A stretch of DNA of 31,129 bases. It comes from CAZFAP01 sp964516325. Lineage in GTDB: Bacteria > Auribacterota > JABMQX01. The notes beneath the pieces are model-generated. The model was not told the origin of the DNA. It made no database searches and saw nothing but the letters and a program-made list of their open reading frames with translations. Of this stretch, positions 22,829 through 30,871 are shown in pieces. The number at the start of each line of letters is the position of its first letter. The stretch's first letter is position 1. The position numbers and the translations under genes were made by a program. Where the stretch lies: positions 1-31,129 of the forward strand of contig CAZFAP010000037.1 of assembly GCA_964516325.1 (NCBI GenBank). Direction: 5' to 3'.

Positions 22829-24244
22829 ATGGAGGAGGTCACAAATTTCAGCATCGGTGTTGAACCCCAGGATTCGCTGCGGCAGGTCGCGGACTCGCTT
22901 GCGGGCTACACTCGCGAGCTACTGCAAGCGGCCGTGACAGAAGAAGACCTCCGGGTGGGATTCGAGAAAAGGATCGAGCCTCTTCTGAGGAGCATCGGCG
23001 TCGAGTGCCAACCGAAATACGAGCGCATGGGTGTCGGAGCAAGGACCGTCTATCGGGGTCGGCCGGACGCCGTGCACGGCCAGGTCATCATCGAGTACGA
23101 ACGTCCAGACGCTTTTTCCGCCGAGCGTGCGGTCCTCCATGCGGAGGATCAGTTGGTCAATTACATGTCAGCCGAGGCGGAGGGACAAAAAACGCAGCCT
23201 GCGGCAGCCCTCAGGCGCCTTGTAGGGGTAGGCTTCGACGGTCGCTCCATGTTTTTCCTTCACTACCTGAGAAGAGGGAACGCCAACAGAGGGGCAATAG
23301 ACAGGGCGGGGTTCATGCGACGGGGACCGCATCCGTTCGATGCGGAGAGCGCCCGCACCTTTCTGACTTATCTGCGTGCCCTCACCCGGCTGCCGCTGAC
23401 GGCGGAGCACCTTGCGGAGAGATTTGGCCCGAAAAGCAAAATCGCCCCGATGAGCGTCTCCGCCCTTGCAGACGGCCTGCAAAATTGGGGCGGCGGGAAG
23501 GCCCCGGTCTTTTTCAACGAGTGGAAGCGTTTGTTTGGCATCGTGTACGGCGAGCAGTTTGGCTCTCAGCAGCCGGAGGAGGCGCGCGTGCTTTCTTCGG
23601 CTTACGGGGTCAGCGCAGAGATAGACTTCCAGCAGTTGCTGTTCTGCATCCACACCTATTTTGCGCTGCTCATGAAGCTCATCGCCGCGGAACTCATCAC
23701 GCTCAACGAGAGCAGCCTCGCCGCGTCTTTTTCCCATCAGCTCGTGCATTCTCCGCAGGACGGACTTCGTGCGCAATTGACCGATATCGAAGACGGAGGA
23801 ATCTACGCGAGGCGCGGCATCACCAACTTCCTCGAAGGAGATTTCTTCCGCTGGTATCTGGACGCTTTCTCGCCGCGTCTCGAGGAAGCGATAAGGGAGA
23901 CGGCAAGAGCCCTTTCTGAGTTCGAGCCCGGAACAACCTCCATAGAGCCGGAGTCAACGCGCGATCTCCTGAAAAAACTTTACCAGTACCTGGTTCCTCA
24001 GCAAGTCCGGCACAAGTTAGGCGAATACTACACTCCGGATTGGCTTGCGGAGCTTCTTCTTGATGAAGTGGGATACGACGGCAATGGGCTTCACCGCCTC
24101 CTCGACCCGGCGTGCGGCTCGGGGACGTTTCTGGTCCTTGCGATTCAGCGGGCAAGGAGCATGCGCGGGTTCACAAGGACTCCCCGGTCGAAGCCGCCAA
24201 GAGAATCGTCTCCAACCTCTGGGGATTTGACCTCAACCCGTTAG
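22829..24244 (+). CDS. Type IIG (Eco57I-like) restriction-modification enzyme, N-terminal part, frameshifted
   Basis: From ATG 22829 (the GGAGG-like bases lie after the ATG, so the start is uncertain) ~440 residues are genuine. After AIQRA at ~24150 the frame changes and the last ~30 residues are spurious. Residues ~40-110 carry a PD-(D/E)XK-like nuclease core: GRPDAVHGQVIIEYERP, in which EYE stands where ExK is usual. A helical linker follows, then methyltransferase motifs X and I: HKLGEYYTPDWLAELLL and LLDPACGSGTF (~residue 424). Such enzymes put N6-adenine methylation and cleavage in one chain. The continuation is in the -1 frame (24112-26100). As read, it would yield a truncated protein lacking motif IV. 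Confidence 0.75.
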   Translation: MEEVTNFSIGVEPQDSLRQVADSLAGYTRELLQAAVTEEDLRVGFEKRIEPLLRSIGVECQPKYERMGVGARTVYRGRPDAVHGQVIIEYERPDAFSAERAVLHAEDQLVNYMSAEAEGQKTQPAAALRRLVGVGFDGRSMFFLHYLRRGNANRGAIDRAGFMRRGPHPFDAESARTFLTYLRALTRLPLTAEHLAERFGPKSKIAPMSVSALADGLQNWGGGKAPVFFNEWKRLFGIVYGEQFGSQQPEEARVLSSAYGVSAEIDFQQLLFCIHTYFALLMKLIAAELITLNESSLAASFSHQLVHSPQDGLRAQLTDIEDGGIYARRGITNFLEGDFFRWYLDAFSPRLEEAIRETARALSEFEPGTTSIEPESTRDLLKKLYQYLVPQQVRHKLGEYYTPDWLAELLLDEVGYDGNGLHRLLDPACGSGTFLVLAIQRARSMRGFTRTPRSKPPRESSPTSGDLTSTR

Positions 24245-26100
24245 CCGTCATCGCCGCGCGAACGAACTACCTTTTCGCACTCGGCGGCCTCAGCCACGAA
24301 CTGGAAAAGTTTGAAATTCCGATTCACCTTGCGGATTCCGTGCTCTGGCCAGAGAGAACCGGACAAATCTCTCTGAGGCCAGAGGGAGAATCTCTGGAGG
24401 TCCAGACCTCCATCGGCACATTCTTGGTTCCGAGAATCTGGGTTCGAGACAAGGGATTCCTGATGAGACTCGCTGCCCCGCTTCTCGAAAAGATGGTCAA
24501 AGCTCGCTACGAGCCTTCGGAGGCTCTGGAGCGATTCAGAAAGGAGGGGCTGGCTTTCGCGCCCCATGAGCGAATTATCGAGAGTTTCTATCAGCAGGTT
24601 CTCGATCTCGAGAAAGGCGAGAAGAACGGCATCTGGGCGCGGTTCCTGAAGAATGTGTTTGCGCCCATGGCTGCGGGGAAATTCGATTTTGTCGTCGGGA
24701 ACCCGCCCTGGGTGCGATGGGGCTACCTCTCGCAGGAGTACCGAAACCTGACGCTGGCGATGTGGAAGCAATACGGACTCTTCTCGCTCAAGGGGCATGC
24801 GGCGCGCCTCGGCGGCGGGGAGAAAGATTTTTCCATGCTTTTCACCTACGCGGCGACGGACTACTACCTCAAGAAAGGTGGGAAGCTGGGCTTTCTCATC
24901 ACCCAGGAGGTCTTCAAATCGAAGGGCGCTGGCGAAGGTTTCCGCAGATTTCAGCTCGGCGGGGGCGAACCGCTGGGAGTGATGAAGGCTCACGACCTGG
25001 TGTCCGTCCAGCCCTTTGAGGGCGCCGCGAATAAGACGGCGATGATCGTACTGAAAAAGGGCGCGAAAACAAAATACCCTCTGCGTTACACCGTTTGGAC
25101 CAGAAGAAAAGGTGTCGGAAAGGTCCCGACCGACCTCTCGTTGGAGAAAGCGCTGCCGTTGCTGCGGAGAAGCAAGTTGCTGGCTCAGCCCATCGGCTCA
25201 CCTACAGGTTCCTGGCAGACGTTGGGCAAGGAGCAGATGGCACTGACGGCTATTCACGGAGAGAATCCCTACCAGGCACGAAGGGGGGCGAGCACCGAGC
25301 CCTATGGCGTCTTCTGGCTTGAAGTGCGGCACGTCATGTCCGACGGAGACCTCATTGTCCGCAATCTTCCCAAGGAGGGGAAGCGGAAAGTGCCAGAGGT
25401 CGAGGAGAGGATTGAAGCGGACCTTGTGTTCCCGGCTGTCCGGGGTGCGGATATCGAGCGCTGGGGCGCGAAGCCAGGCATCTTCGTGCTCATGTCTCAG
25501 AACCCGCAGACCAGCGAACCCTTCCCAGAGCGTGATATGAAACTGCGGCGGCCCAGGACGTACGGCTATCTTGCCAGGTTCAAGCGTGTCCTCCTCTCAC
25601 GCGGATCAAGGGCTGTTCGCGAACTCGCAGAGCGAACGGCATTCTACGCCATGTTCGGCATTGGCACGTACACCGTTGCGCGCTACAAGGTCGTGTGGAA
25701 GCGCATGGCGAGCGACATCGTCGCCGCCGTCATGTCTCAGGTCAAGACGCCCTTCGGATATAAGAAAGTCATTCCGACCGATACAACCGCCCTTTTCGCC
25801 ACGGAAAATGAGCAAGAAGCCCATTACCTTTGCGCGATTATCAACTCCACACCGGTCCGAGAGTTCATCCGGTCGTACTCGTCCGCAGGAAGAGGGTTCG
25901 GGGCTCCTTCCGTCATGAACCATGTTGGGATGCCGAAGTTCGACGCGAGCAGCACCCTTCATCAAAGACTCGCCGAACTCTCGGAGGACCTTCATGACCT
26001 CAAGGCAACGGAACGGCTTGATGAAATCCTGCCCCTGGAAAAGGAACTCGACCGCCTTGTCGGGAAGCTCTTCCATATAGCGGCTTCCCAGACCTCGTAG
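24112..26100 (+). CDS. Type IIG restriction-modification enzyme, C-terminal part (same gene after -1 frameshift)
   Basis: The first ~14 residues from ATG 24112 are out of the true frame. The genuine sequence resumes at AKEHARVHKDSPVEAAKRI (~24155). It continues the methyltransferase domain with GFDLNPLAVIAARTNYLFAL (motif II region), FDFVVGNPPWVRWGYL (motif IV NPPW, 24700-24711) and GGKLGFLITQEVFKSKG. A target-recognition region follows with YTVARYKVVWKRMASDIVAAV, KVIPTDTTALFATENEQEAHYLCAIINS and GAPSVMNHVGMPKF. The C-terminal coiled segment is DLKATERLDEILPLEKELDRL. With the N-terminal part this makes ~1090 residues, normal for the family. No ribosome site precedes ATG 24112, so independent expression is unlikely. 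Confidence 0.75.
   Translation: MRLGDVSGPCDSAGKEHARVHKDSPVEAAKRIVSNLWGFDLNPLAVIAARTNYLFALGGLSHELEKFEIPIHLADSVLWPERTGQISLRPEGESLEVQTSIGTFLVPRIWVRDKGFLMRLAAPLLEKMVKARYEPSEALERFRKEGLAFAPHERIIESFYQQVLDLEKGEKNGIWARFLKNVFAPMAAGKFDFVVGNPPWVRWGYLSQEYRNLTLAMWKQYGLFSLKGHAARLGGGEKDFSMLFTYAATDYYLKKGGKLGFLITQEVFKSKGAGEGFRRFQLGGGEPLGVMKAHDLVSVQPFEGAANKTAMIVLKKGAKTKYPLRYTVWTRRKGVGKVPTDLSLEKALPLLRRSKLLAQPIGSPTGSWQTLGKEQMALTAIHGENPYQARRGASTEPYGVFWLEVRHVMSDGDLIVRNLPKEGKRKVPEVEERIEADLVFPAVRGADIERWGAKPGIFVLMSQNPQTSEPFPERDMKLRRPRTYGYLARFKRVLLSRGSRAVRELAERTAFYAMFGIGTYTVARYKVVWKRMASDIVAAVMSQVKTPFGYKKVIPTDTTALFATENEQEAHYLCAIINSTPVREFIRSYSSAGRGFGAPSVMNHVGMPKFDASSTLHQRLAELSEDLHDLKATERLDEILPLEKELDRLVGKLFHIAASQTS
24140..24160 (+). 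other. Frameshift site in the RM gene
   Basis: The base string attcagcgggcaaggagcat must be read ATT CAG CGG GCA A|AG GAG CAT to join the two halves as ...LAIQRA-KEHARV.... One A appears to be missing in GCAAGGAG. No canonical X-XXY-YYZ slippery heptamer is visible, so a 1-bp deletion or an assembly error is likelier than programmed shifting. Confidence 0.7.
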
Positions 26101-26239
26101 TCCCGGCGGACATGGGCTGCGCACGGGTGCTGCTGTGTTTTCGCGGCGCAGTCCCGGTCTGTCCTCCTGTCATAGCCATGCGCACGACACCGAGATGGCA
26201 AAGGGCAAGGGACTTCCGCTCCACGCTCTTGTTGCTTCC

Positions 26240-26300
26240 TGATGTGGCATGGGCATCTTCCCCATGGCAACCATTCACGGGCGAGACGCTCGTGCCACCC
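26240..26300. repeat. GGGCGAGACGCCC-family double hairpin
   Basis: CATGGG...CCCATG (around 26249-26266) and CACGGGCG-AGA-CGCTCGTG (26276-26294, one mismatch) followed by CCACC, equivalent to 21078-21121 in the other order. The 690-nt stretch 26101-26790 has no gene I can support. Confidence 0.7.
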
Positions 26301-26414
26301 GAATGCGCCGACACGCACGGGTGTGGCTGTATTTCAGGGGTTTGCCGTTCCGCGCGCGACCGGTACGAGTCCACCCTGACACTCGGCGGCCGTCACTACG
26401 GGGTAGGGTCGCCA

Positions 26415-26465
26415 GCCGGCTTCCAGCCGGCGCCACTCCTGGTAGCCCCCCGGTTCACCGGGGGG
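26415..26465. repeat. REP-like double hairpin
   Basis: GCCGGC-TTCCA-GCCGGC (26415-26431), ~10 nt with GGTAGCC, then CCCCCCGG-TTCA-CCGGGGGG (26446-26465 region), an almost perfect 8-9-bp G/C stem. Same architecture as 21925-21973. No T-run follows, so it is not a convincing intrinsic terminator. Confidence 0.75.
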
Positions 26466-26790
26466 TGCCCAGGTCTTCAGCCAGATCACGCCACTAAAGT
26501 ACAGCCACACCCACACGCACCGAACGGGTTGAGGAGCCCGGCTATTTCTGATAGGCTCATTTCCTGCTGCCGAGAATGGCATCTCCTCGGCGGCAATATC
26601 CGTGACCATGGCGGTTGACCCGATTGGTATCTCAGGCTGTCTCTCCAGCCGCTGCACGGCCGGGAAGGACTCCCTGGGCGCCCGGCGTCGCCGGTGCGCG
26701 CCATTCTCTGGGTCGAGGCCGCCAAACAAAGGCCCCGGATCAAATGCCTTATAGTCGGACTGGTCTTTCCCGGTTTCGGAGGAAATTCCA

Positions 26791-29700
26791 ATGACGCATG
26801 AAGGTGCGACCAAGAGTCAGCTCAAACGGGAACTCGAAGCACTCCGCCGGCGTGTCGCCGAACTGGAGGCCAGCCAACTCAGCGGCAGACCCGCGGAGCT
26901 TTCATCGGAGCAAGGCCGGGATTGGTACCGAACTCTCTTCGAGGATTTTCCGGTCTCCCTCTGGTTGGTGGACGACTCCGAACTCAAAAGACACATTGAC
27001 AGCTTGCGGGAGTCTGGCGTCAAGGACATCGCGGCTCACGTGCGGGAACATCCGGAAGCTGCCGCCGCGTGGCCGGGCATGTTCAAGGTGCTGGACGTGA
27101 ATAAAGCCACCCTCCAGCTCTGCAAGGCCCAAACCAAGGAGCAATTTCTGGGTCGGCTACACGAGCTGTGGACCGAGGACGCGTCGGTTGCTTTCTTGGA
27201 GGCGATCGCAGCCCTTGCCGATGGCAAAACCAGTTCCAAAATGGAAACCACTACCAGGACTCTCGAAGGGGACGTGAGACACGTAGCCGTCCGATACGCA
27301 GTGGCGCCAGGCTGCGAGCAGACCTGGGCGAGAGTCCTCGTATCCATAGCTGACATTACCCCATGCAAGGAGGCCGAGGAAGCGCTCCGACGGAGCGAAG
27401 AGCGATACCGCAGTTTGTTTGAGGACTCTCCCTTCCCTCTGCTTGCGATGGATTGTTCGGGAATAAGGCGGTGGGTCGTCAAGGCGCGCGATTCGGGTGT
27501 GAACGACTTCGACTCGTATCTTACCAGCCATCCTGAAGCTGTTGGTGAATTCGCGGTGATGATTCAGGTGCTCGATGCGAACAAGGCGGCCCTTCACCTT
27601 CTCAAGGCGGAGACCAAAGAGAATCTTCGCAATCAATTCCGCGCCTTGTGGACCGAGGACTCGTATCGGGTGCTCAAAGAAGGGCTTGTCGCTTTCGCGG
27701 GCGGCGGGAGCAACTTTGAGTCCGAGAGCAATACGAGGACCTTCGCGGGTCAGGAGAGAAGGATAGTGCTCAGGTGCTCCCTCGTTCCGGGCTACGAGGC
27801 GCCGTGGGCGAGAGTGCTTGTCTCCGCCCTTGATATTACGGAACGCAAGGAAGCCGAGCAACTGCGGTTGAGCGAGAGCCGCTTCCGTCAGCTCGCGGAA
27901 AATATCAAGCAAGTATTCTGGATGAGTAACCTGGATATGAGCGAGATAATCTACATCAGCCCCGCCTATGAGAAGGTTTGGGGACGCACACGCGAGAGTG
28001 TGTACAAGGACCCGCCAAGCTGGCTGCGCGCCGTTCACCCCGACGACTACCGGCGAGTCTTACGTGCCCTGGAAAGGAAGGTTCACGGACATGACGAAGA
28101 ATATCGGATTGTGCGCCCCGATGGTTGCGTCCGTGTGATCCGAGACCGCGCCTTCCCCGTCCGCGACGAGCAAGGGAATGTCTATCGCCTTGCCGGAATC
28201 GCGGAGGACATCACGGATCGCAAGCGAGCGGAAGAAGCTCTGCGGGAGAGCGAGGAGAAATACCGGTCATTCGTCGAGCAATCGCTTGCAGGAATTGTGA
28301 TCGCCCAGGGCAGACCTCCTCGCATCGTATTTGCCAACGCAGCGTTAGCAGAGATATTCGGTTGTACGCCCGAGGAATTAACATCCCTTCCAGCCGAGAA
28401 GCTCGAGGAACTCGCCCATCCTGATGACCGCGCTGTTTTCTTCGGCCGCTTTTATCAGCGGCTGGACGGGAAACAGGTCCCGCCCCACTACGAGGCCCGG
28501 GTAATCCGAAGAGATGGCGCCGTGCGCTGGCTGGAAATATCCTCCAACCGCATTGAATACGGGGGCCAGCCAGCCGTCCAGGCCACTTTCATTGACGTTA
28601 CCGAACGCAAGCAGGCGGAAGAGGCGCTCCGGAAAAGCGAGGAAAGATACAGGACACTATTTGAGTCCATCCACGACGGCATCATAGTCTCCCGGCCAGA
28701 TGGCACTATTGTCTCCGCCAATCCAGCCGCGGCAAGATTGACGGGTTGCCAGAGCCCCGAAGAGCTCAAGAGCAGGAAGACCTCCGACTTCTACCCAGAC
28801 CCGGAGACAAGAGCGTGGGTCATCGCTCAGTTGATGGAGCATGGGCACGTGAGTTTCGAGGCAAAGGCAAGGCGAAGAGACGGAACACGTTTCATCAGTT
28901 TGGTCGCCTTGACAGCGCACTTCGACCCGGACGGCGAAATTGAATTGATAGATGGGCTCTTCAAAGACATCACCGAGCGAAAGCGAGCCGAGGAAGAGCT
29001 GGCTGCTGAAAAAGAGCGCCTCGTCGTTACCTTGCAGAGCATCGGCGATGGCGTAATCGCGACCGACACGCATGGGAACGTAACTCTACTGAATGCCGTC
29101 GCGGAACGCCTCACCGGATGGACGCTCCGAGAAGCGGCGGGCAGACCTTTATCGGAGGTCTTCCACGTCGTTGACGAGAAAACCCGGAGGTCTCGCCAGG
29201 ACCCTGTCGCGGAGGCGCTGACCACGCAGCGCACCTCAGGCCTCGCCAGCGATTCCCTCCTCCTCGCCAGAGATGGCGCCGAGCGACTGATAACCTACTC
29301 CGCAACCGCCATCCGAGACGCAGGCGGCAACACCCTCGGGGCCGTCCTCGCTTTTCGCGACATATCGGAGCGCCGAAAGATGCAGGAGGAACTGATTAAG
29401 GCGGAACGAATCAACTCCATCGGAATCCTCGCCGGGGGAATCGCCCACGACTTCAACAACATTCTGACCGCCGTGACCGGCAATATCTTCCTCGCCAGGA
29501 TGTGCGCGCGAGCCGACCGTGAAATGATCGCCCGATTGAGCGATGCCGAGAGGGCGATTTTTCGAGCAAAGACCCTCACCCTGCAATTGCTGGCTTTTTC
29601 CAAAGGCGGGGCGCCGGTCAAAAGAGCCGCCTCGGTTCCGGAACTGATTCAAGAGGGGGCAGACTTCGCCTTGAGCGGCTCCAATGTCGGCTGCGAGAGT

Positions 29701-30522
29701 TCCATTCCCGAGGGCCTTTGGGCTGTGGAGGTTGACGCGGGCCAGATCATCCAGGTCGTCCACAATCTTGTCATCAATGCCGCCCAGGCAATGCCGACCG
29801 GCGGCGTCGTCAGAATTTCCGCCGAGAATGTGACTGTAACGGGAGAGGAATCCTCTCCCTTGAAACAAGGGAAGTACGTGAGAGTATCCGTCCGCGACCA
29901 CGGCGTCGGCATCCCCAGGGAGCATTTCGGGAGAATCTTCGAGCCGTACTTCACAACCAAGCCGAGGGGGACGGGACTCGGATTGGCAACCGCCTACACC
30001 ATAGTCGCCAGGCACTCGGGGTACATGAATTTCGATTCCCAGCCCGGTGTCGAAACCACCTTCTGTTTCTATCTCCCCGCCTCCGATAAGCAGCCGCCAA
30101 AACAAGACCGTCGCGCTCCGGAAGCGACTCCCGGCAGAGGCAGAATCCTGTTAATGGACGACGATACCCACATCCGGTACACGACCCGCGAACTCCTCAC
30201 ACGGCTCGGATACGAGGTTCGGCTTGCCAGCGACGGCGACGAAGCCCTTCAGGAATTTCTCGCCGCCAAGGAATCCGGATGCCCCTTTGACGCCGTGATT
30301 CTCGATCTCACCATTGCAGGCGGAATGAGCGGGAAAGACACGATGGCGAAATTGCTCGAGACGGACCCCGCCATCAAAGCCATCGCTTCCAGCGGCTACT
30401 CGAATGACCCCATCATGGCGGACTACCAGACCTACGGCTTTTCCGGAGTCATTGCCAAGCCCTACACGGGCGAAGAGCTGAGCAGGGAACTTCACAAGGT
30501 CCTGAACCTCCCCCGCCAGTGA
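26791..30522 (+). CDS. Hybrid sensor histidine kinase with six PAS domains and a C-terminal receiver
   Basis: A 1243-residue soluble protein; ATG 26791 follows GGAGGAAAT at proper spacing. Residues 8-32 form a coiled coil. Two unusual PAS domains (~44-195 and ~200-355) share 'SGV.DF...HPEA...VLD.NKA...TKE...LWTED' and the ending WARVLVSxxDIT. Four ordinary PAS domains follow (~365-490, 493-615, 617-740, 745-870), each closing with DITERK-like linkers. The dimerisation domain has GILAGGIAHDFNNIL with phospho-acceptor His886. The HATPase domain has LVINAAQAMP (N box), VRDHGVGIPREHFGRIFEPYF and GTGLGLATAYTI. The receiver domain has LLMDDD, acceptor Asp1172 in VILDLTI and a Lys in AKPYTG. With no membrane segment it probably senses a cytoplasmic, redox or ligand cue; the partner regulator is not nearby. 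Confidence 0.95.
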   Translation: MTHEGATKSQLKRELEALRRRVAELEASQLSGRPAELSSEQGRDWYRTLFEDFPVSLWLVDDSELKRHIDSLRESGVKDIAAHVREHPEAAAAWPGMFKVLDVNKATLQLCKAQTKEQFLGRLHELWTEDASVAFLEAIAALADGKTSSKMETTTRTLEGDVRHVAVRYAVAPGCEQTWARVLVSIADITPCKEAEEALRRSEERYRSLFEDSPFPLLAMDCSGIRRWVVKARDSGVNDFDSYLTSHPEAVGEFAVMIQVLDANKAALHLLKAETKENLRNQFRALWTEDSYRVLKEGLVAFAGGGSNFESESNTRTFAGQERRIVLRCSLVPGYEAPWARVLVSALDITERKEAEQLRLSESRFRQLAENIKQVFWMSNLDMSEIIYISPAYEKVWGRTRESVYKDPPSWLRAVHPDDYRRVLRALERKVHGHDEEYRIVRPDGCVRVIRDRAFPVRDEQGNVYRLAGIAEDITDRKRAEEALRESEEKYRSFVEQSLAGIVIAQGRPPRIVFANAALAEIFGCTPEELTSLPAEKLEELAHPDDRAVFFGRFYQRLDGKQVPPHYEARVIRRDGAVRWLEISSNRIEYGGQPAVQATFIDVTERKQAEEALRKSEERYRTLFESIHDGIIVSRPDGTIVSANPAAARLTGCQSPEELKSRKTSDFYPDPETRAWVIAQLMEHGHVSFEAKARRRDGTRFISLVALTAHFDPDGEIELIDGLFKDITERKRAEEELAAEKERLVVTLQSIGDGVIATDTHGNVTLLNAVAERLTGWTLREAAGRPLSEVFHVVDEKTRRSRQDPVAEALTTQRTSGLASDSLLLARDGAERLITYSATAIRDAGGNTLGAVLAFRDISERRKMQEELIKAERINSIGILAGGIAHDFNNILTAVTGNIFLARMCARADREMIARLSDAERAIFRAKTLTLQLLAFSKGGAPVKRAASVPELIQEGADFALSGSNVGCESSIPEGLWAVEVDAGQIIQVVHNLVINAAQAMPTGGVVRISAENVTVTGEESSPLKQGKYVRVSVRDHGVGIPREHFGRIFEPYFTTKPRGTGLGLATAYTIVARHSGYMNFDSQPGVETTFCFYLPASDKQPPKQDRRAPEATPGRGRILLMDDDTHIRYTTRELLTRLGYEVRLASDGDEALQEFLAAKESGCPFDAVILDLTIAGGMSGKDTMAKLLETDPAIKAIASSGYSNDPIMADYQTYGFSGVIAKPYTGEELSRELHKVLNLPRQ

Positions 30523-30631
30523 ACTCACCTTGCACCCCGCGCTCCCCCGAAAATCGGCGCCGGGCCGAAACGAGTCTCAAGGTTTCCAGTGAAGGAAGTT
30601 CATGGCAGAGTGCGCCCTGGAGAGGGAGCTT

Positions 30632-30695
30632 TGACAGGATTACAGGACAAACGGGATAACCCACCATCATCCTGTCAATCCTGTTATCCCGTCCA
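30632..30695. repeat. AGGAT-type inverted repeat between kinase gene and leuC
   Basis: Left arm TTGACAGGATTACAGGACAA then ACGGGATAAC (30631-30660). Right arm ATCCTGTCAATCCTGTTATC then CCGTCC (30669-30694). The arms pair with few mismatches across an 8-nt loop. The rest of the 349-nt spacer 30523-30871 carries only the leuC promoter. Confidence 0.8.
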
Positions 30696-30807
30696 GAAAA
30701 CGATGCTCTGTGCCCCGCCAGGATTCTCATGGTCTCCGGGGGAACGAAGTTCGTGAGCGACTGCGGTGAGGTCCTCCTAACACGGAGGCATGATCCCCCC
30801 AAATCTC

Positions 30808-30836
30808 TTGACTCTCCCGCCTCGCACAAATATAGT
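30808..30836 (+). promoter_or_regulatory. Predicted leuC promoter
   Basis: TTGACT at 30808-30813, exactly 17 nt, then TATAGT at 30831-30836. Each box has five of six consensus bases. Transcription is predicted to start near 30843, giving a ~30-nt leader to the ATG. Confidence 0.65.
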
Positions 30837-30871
30837 GTCGGGGACTTTCCGGACGCGCGAGGTGATTGCTC

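Noticed and set aside
22209..22937. Short open frames between the zinc-ribbon gene and the RM gene
   Set aside because: Composed of AGGAT, CGCAGAG and CGCAGAT repeats translated by chance.
24140..24160. Programmed -1 ribosomal frameshift
   Set aside because: No slippery heptamer or obvious downstream pseudoknot was seen; a 1-bp deletion or assembly error is simpler.
22829..26100. BREX PglX or Type I HsdM assignment for the methyltransferase
   Set aside because: A single polypeptide with an N-terminal nuclease-like core and C-terminal target-recognition region, without BREX partners or HsdS/HsdR nearby, fits Type IIG better.
26446..26465. CCCCCCGG-TTCA-CCGGGGGG hairpin as an intrinsic terminator
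   Set aside because: No T-run follows, and it belongs to a two-copy repeat element rather than sitting directly behind a stop codon.
25992..26618. Several open frames of 100-170 codons on both strands after the RM gene
   Set aside because: Their translations are made of repeat motifs (GRDARATR, GETLVPP) from the hairpin repeat families and have no ribosome sites.
27157..30105. Minus-strand open frames of 289-293 codons under the kinase gene
   Set aside because: Antisense shadows; the plus strand encodes a complete multidomain histidine kinase.
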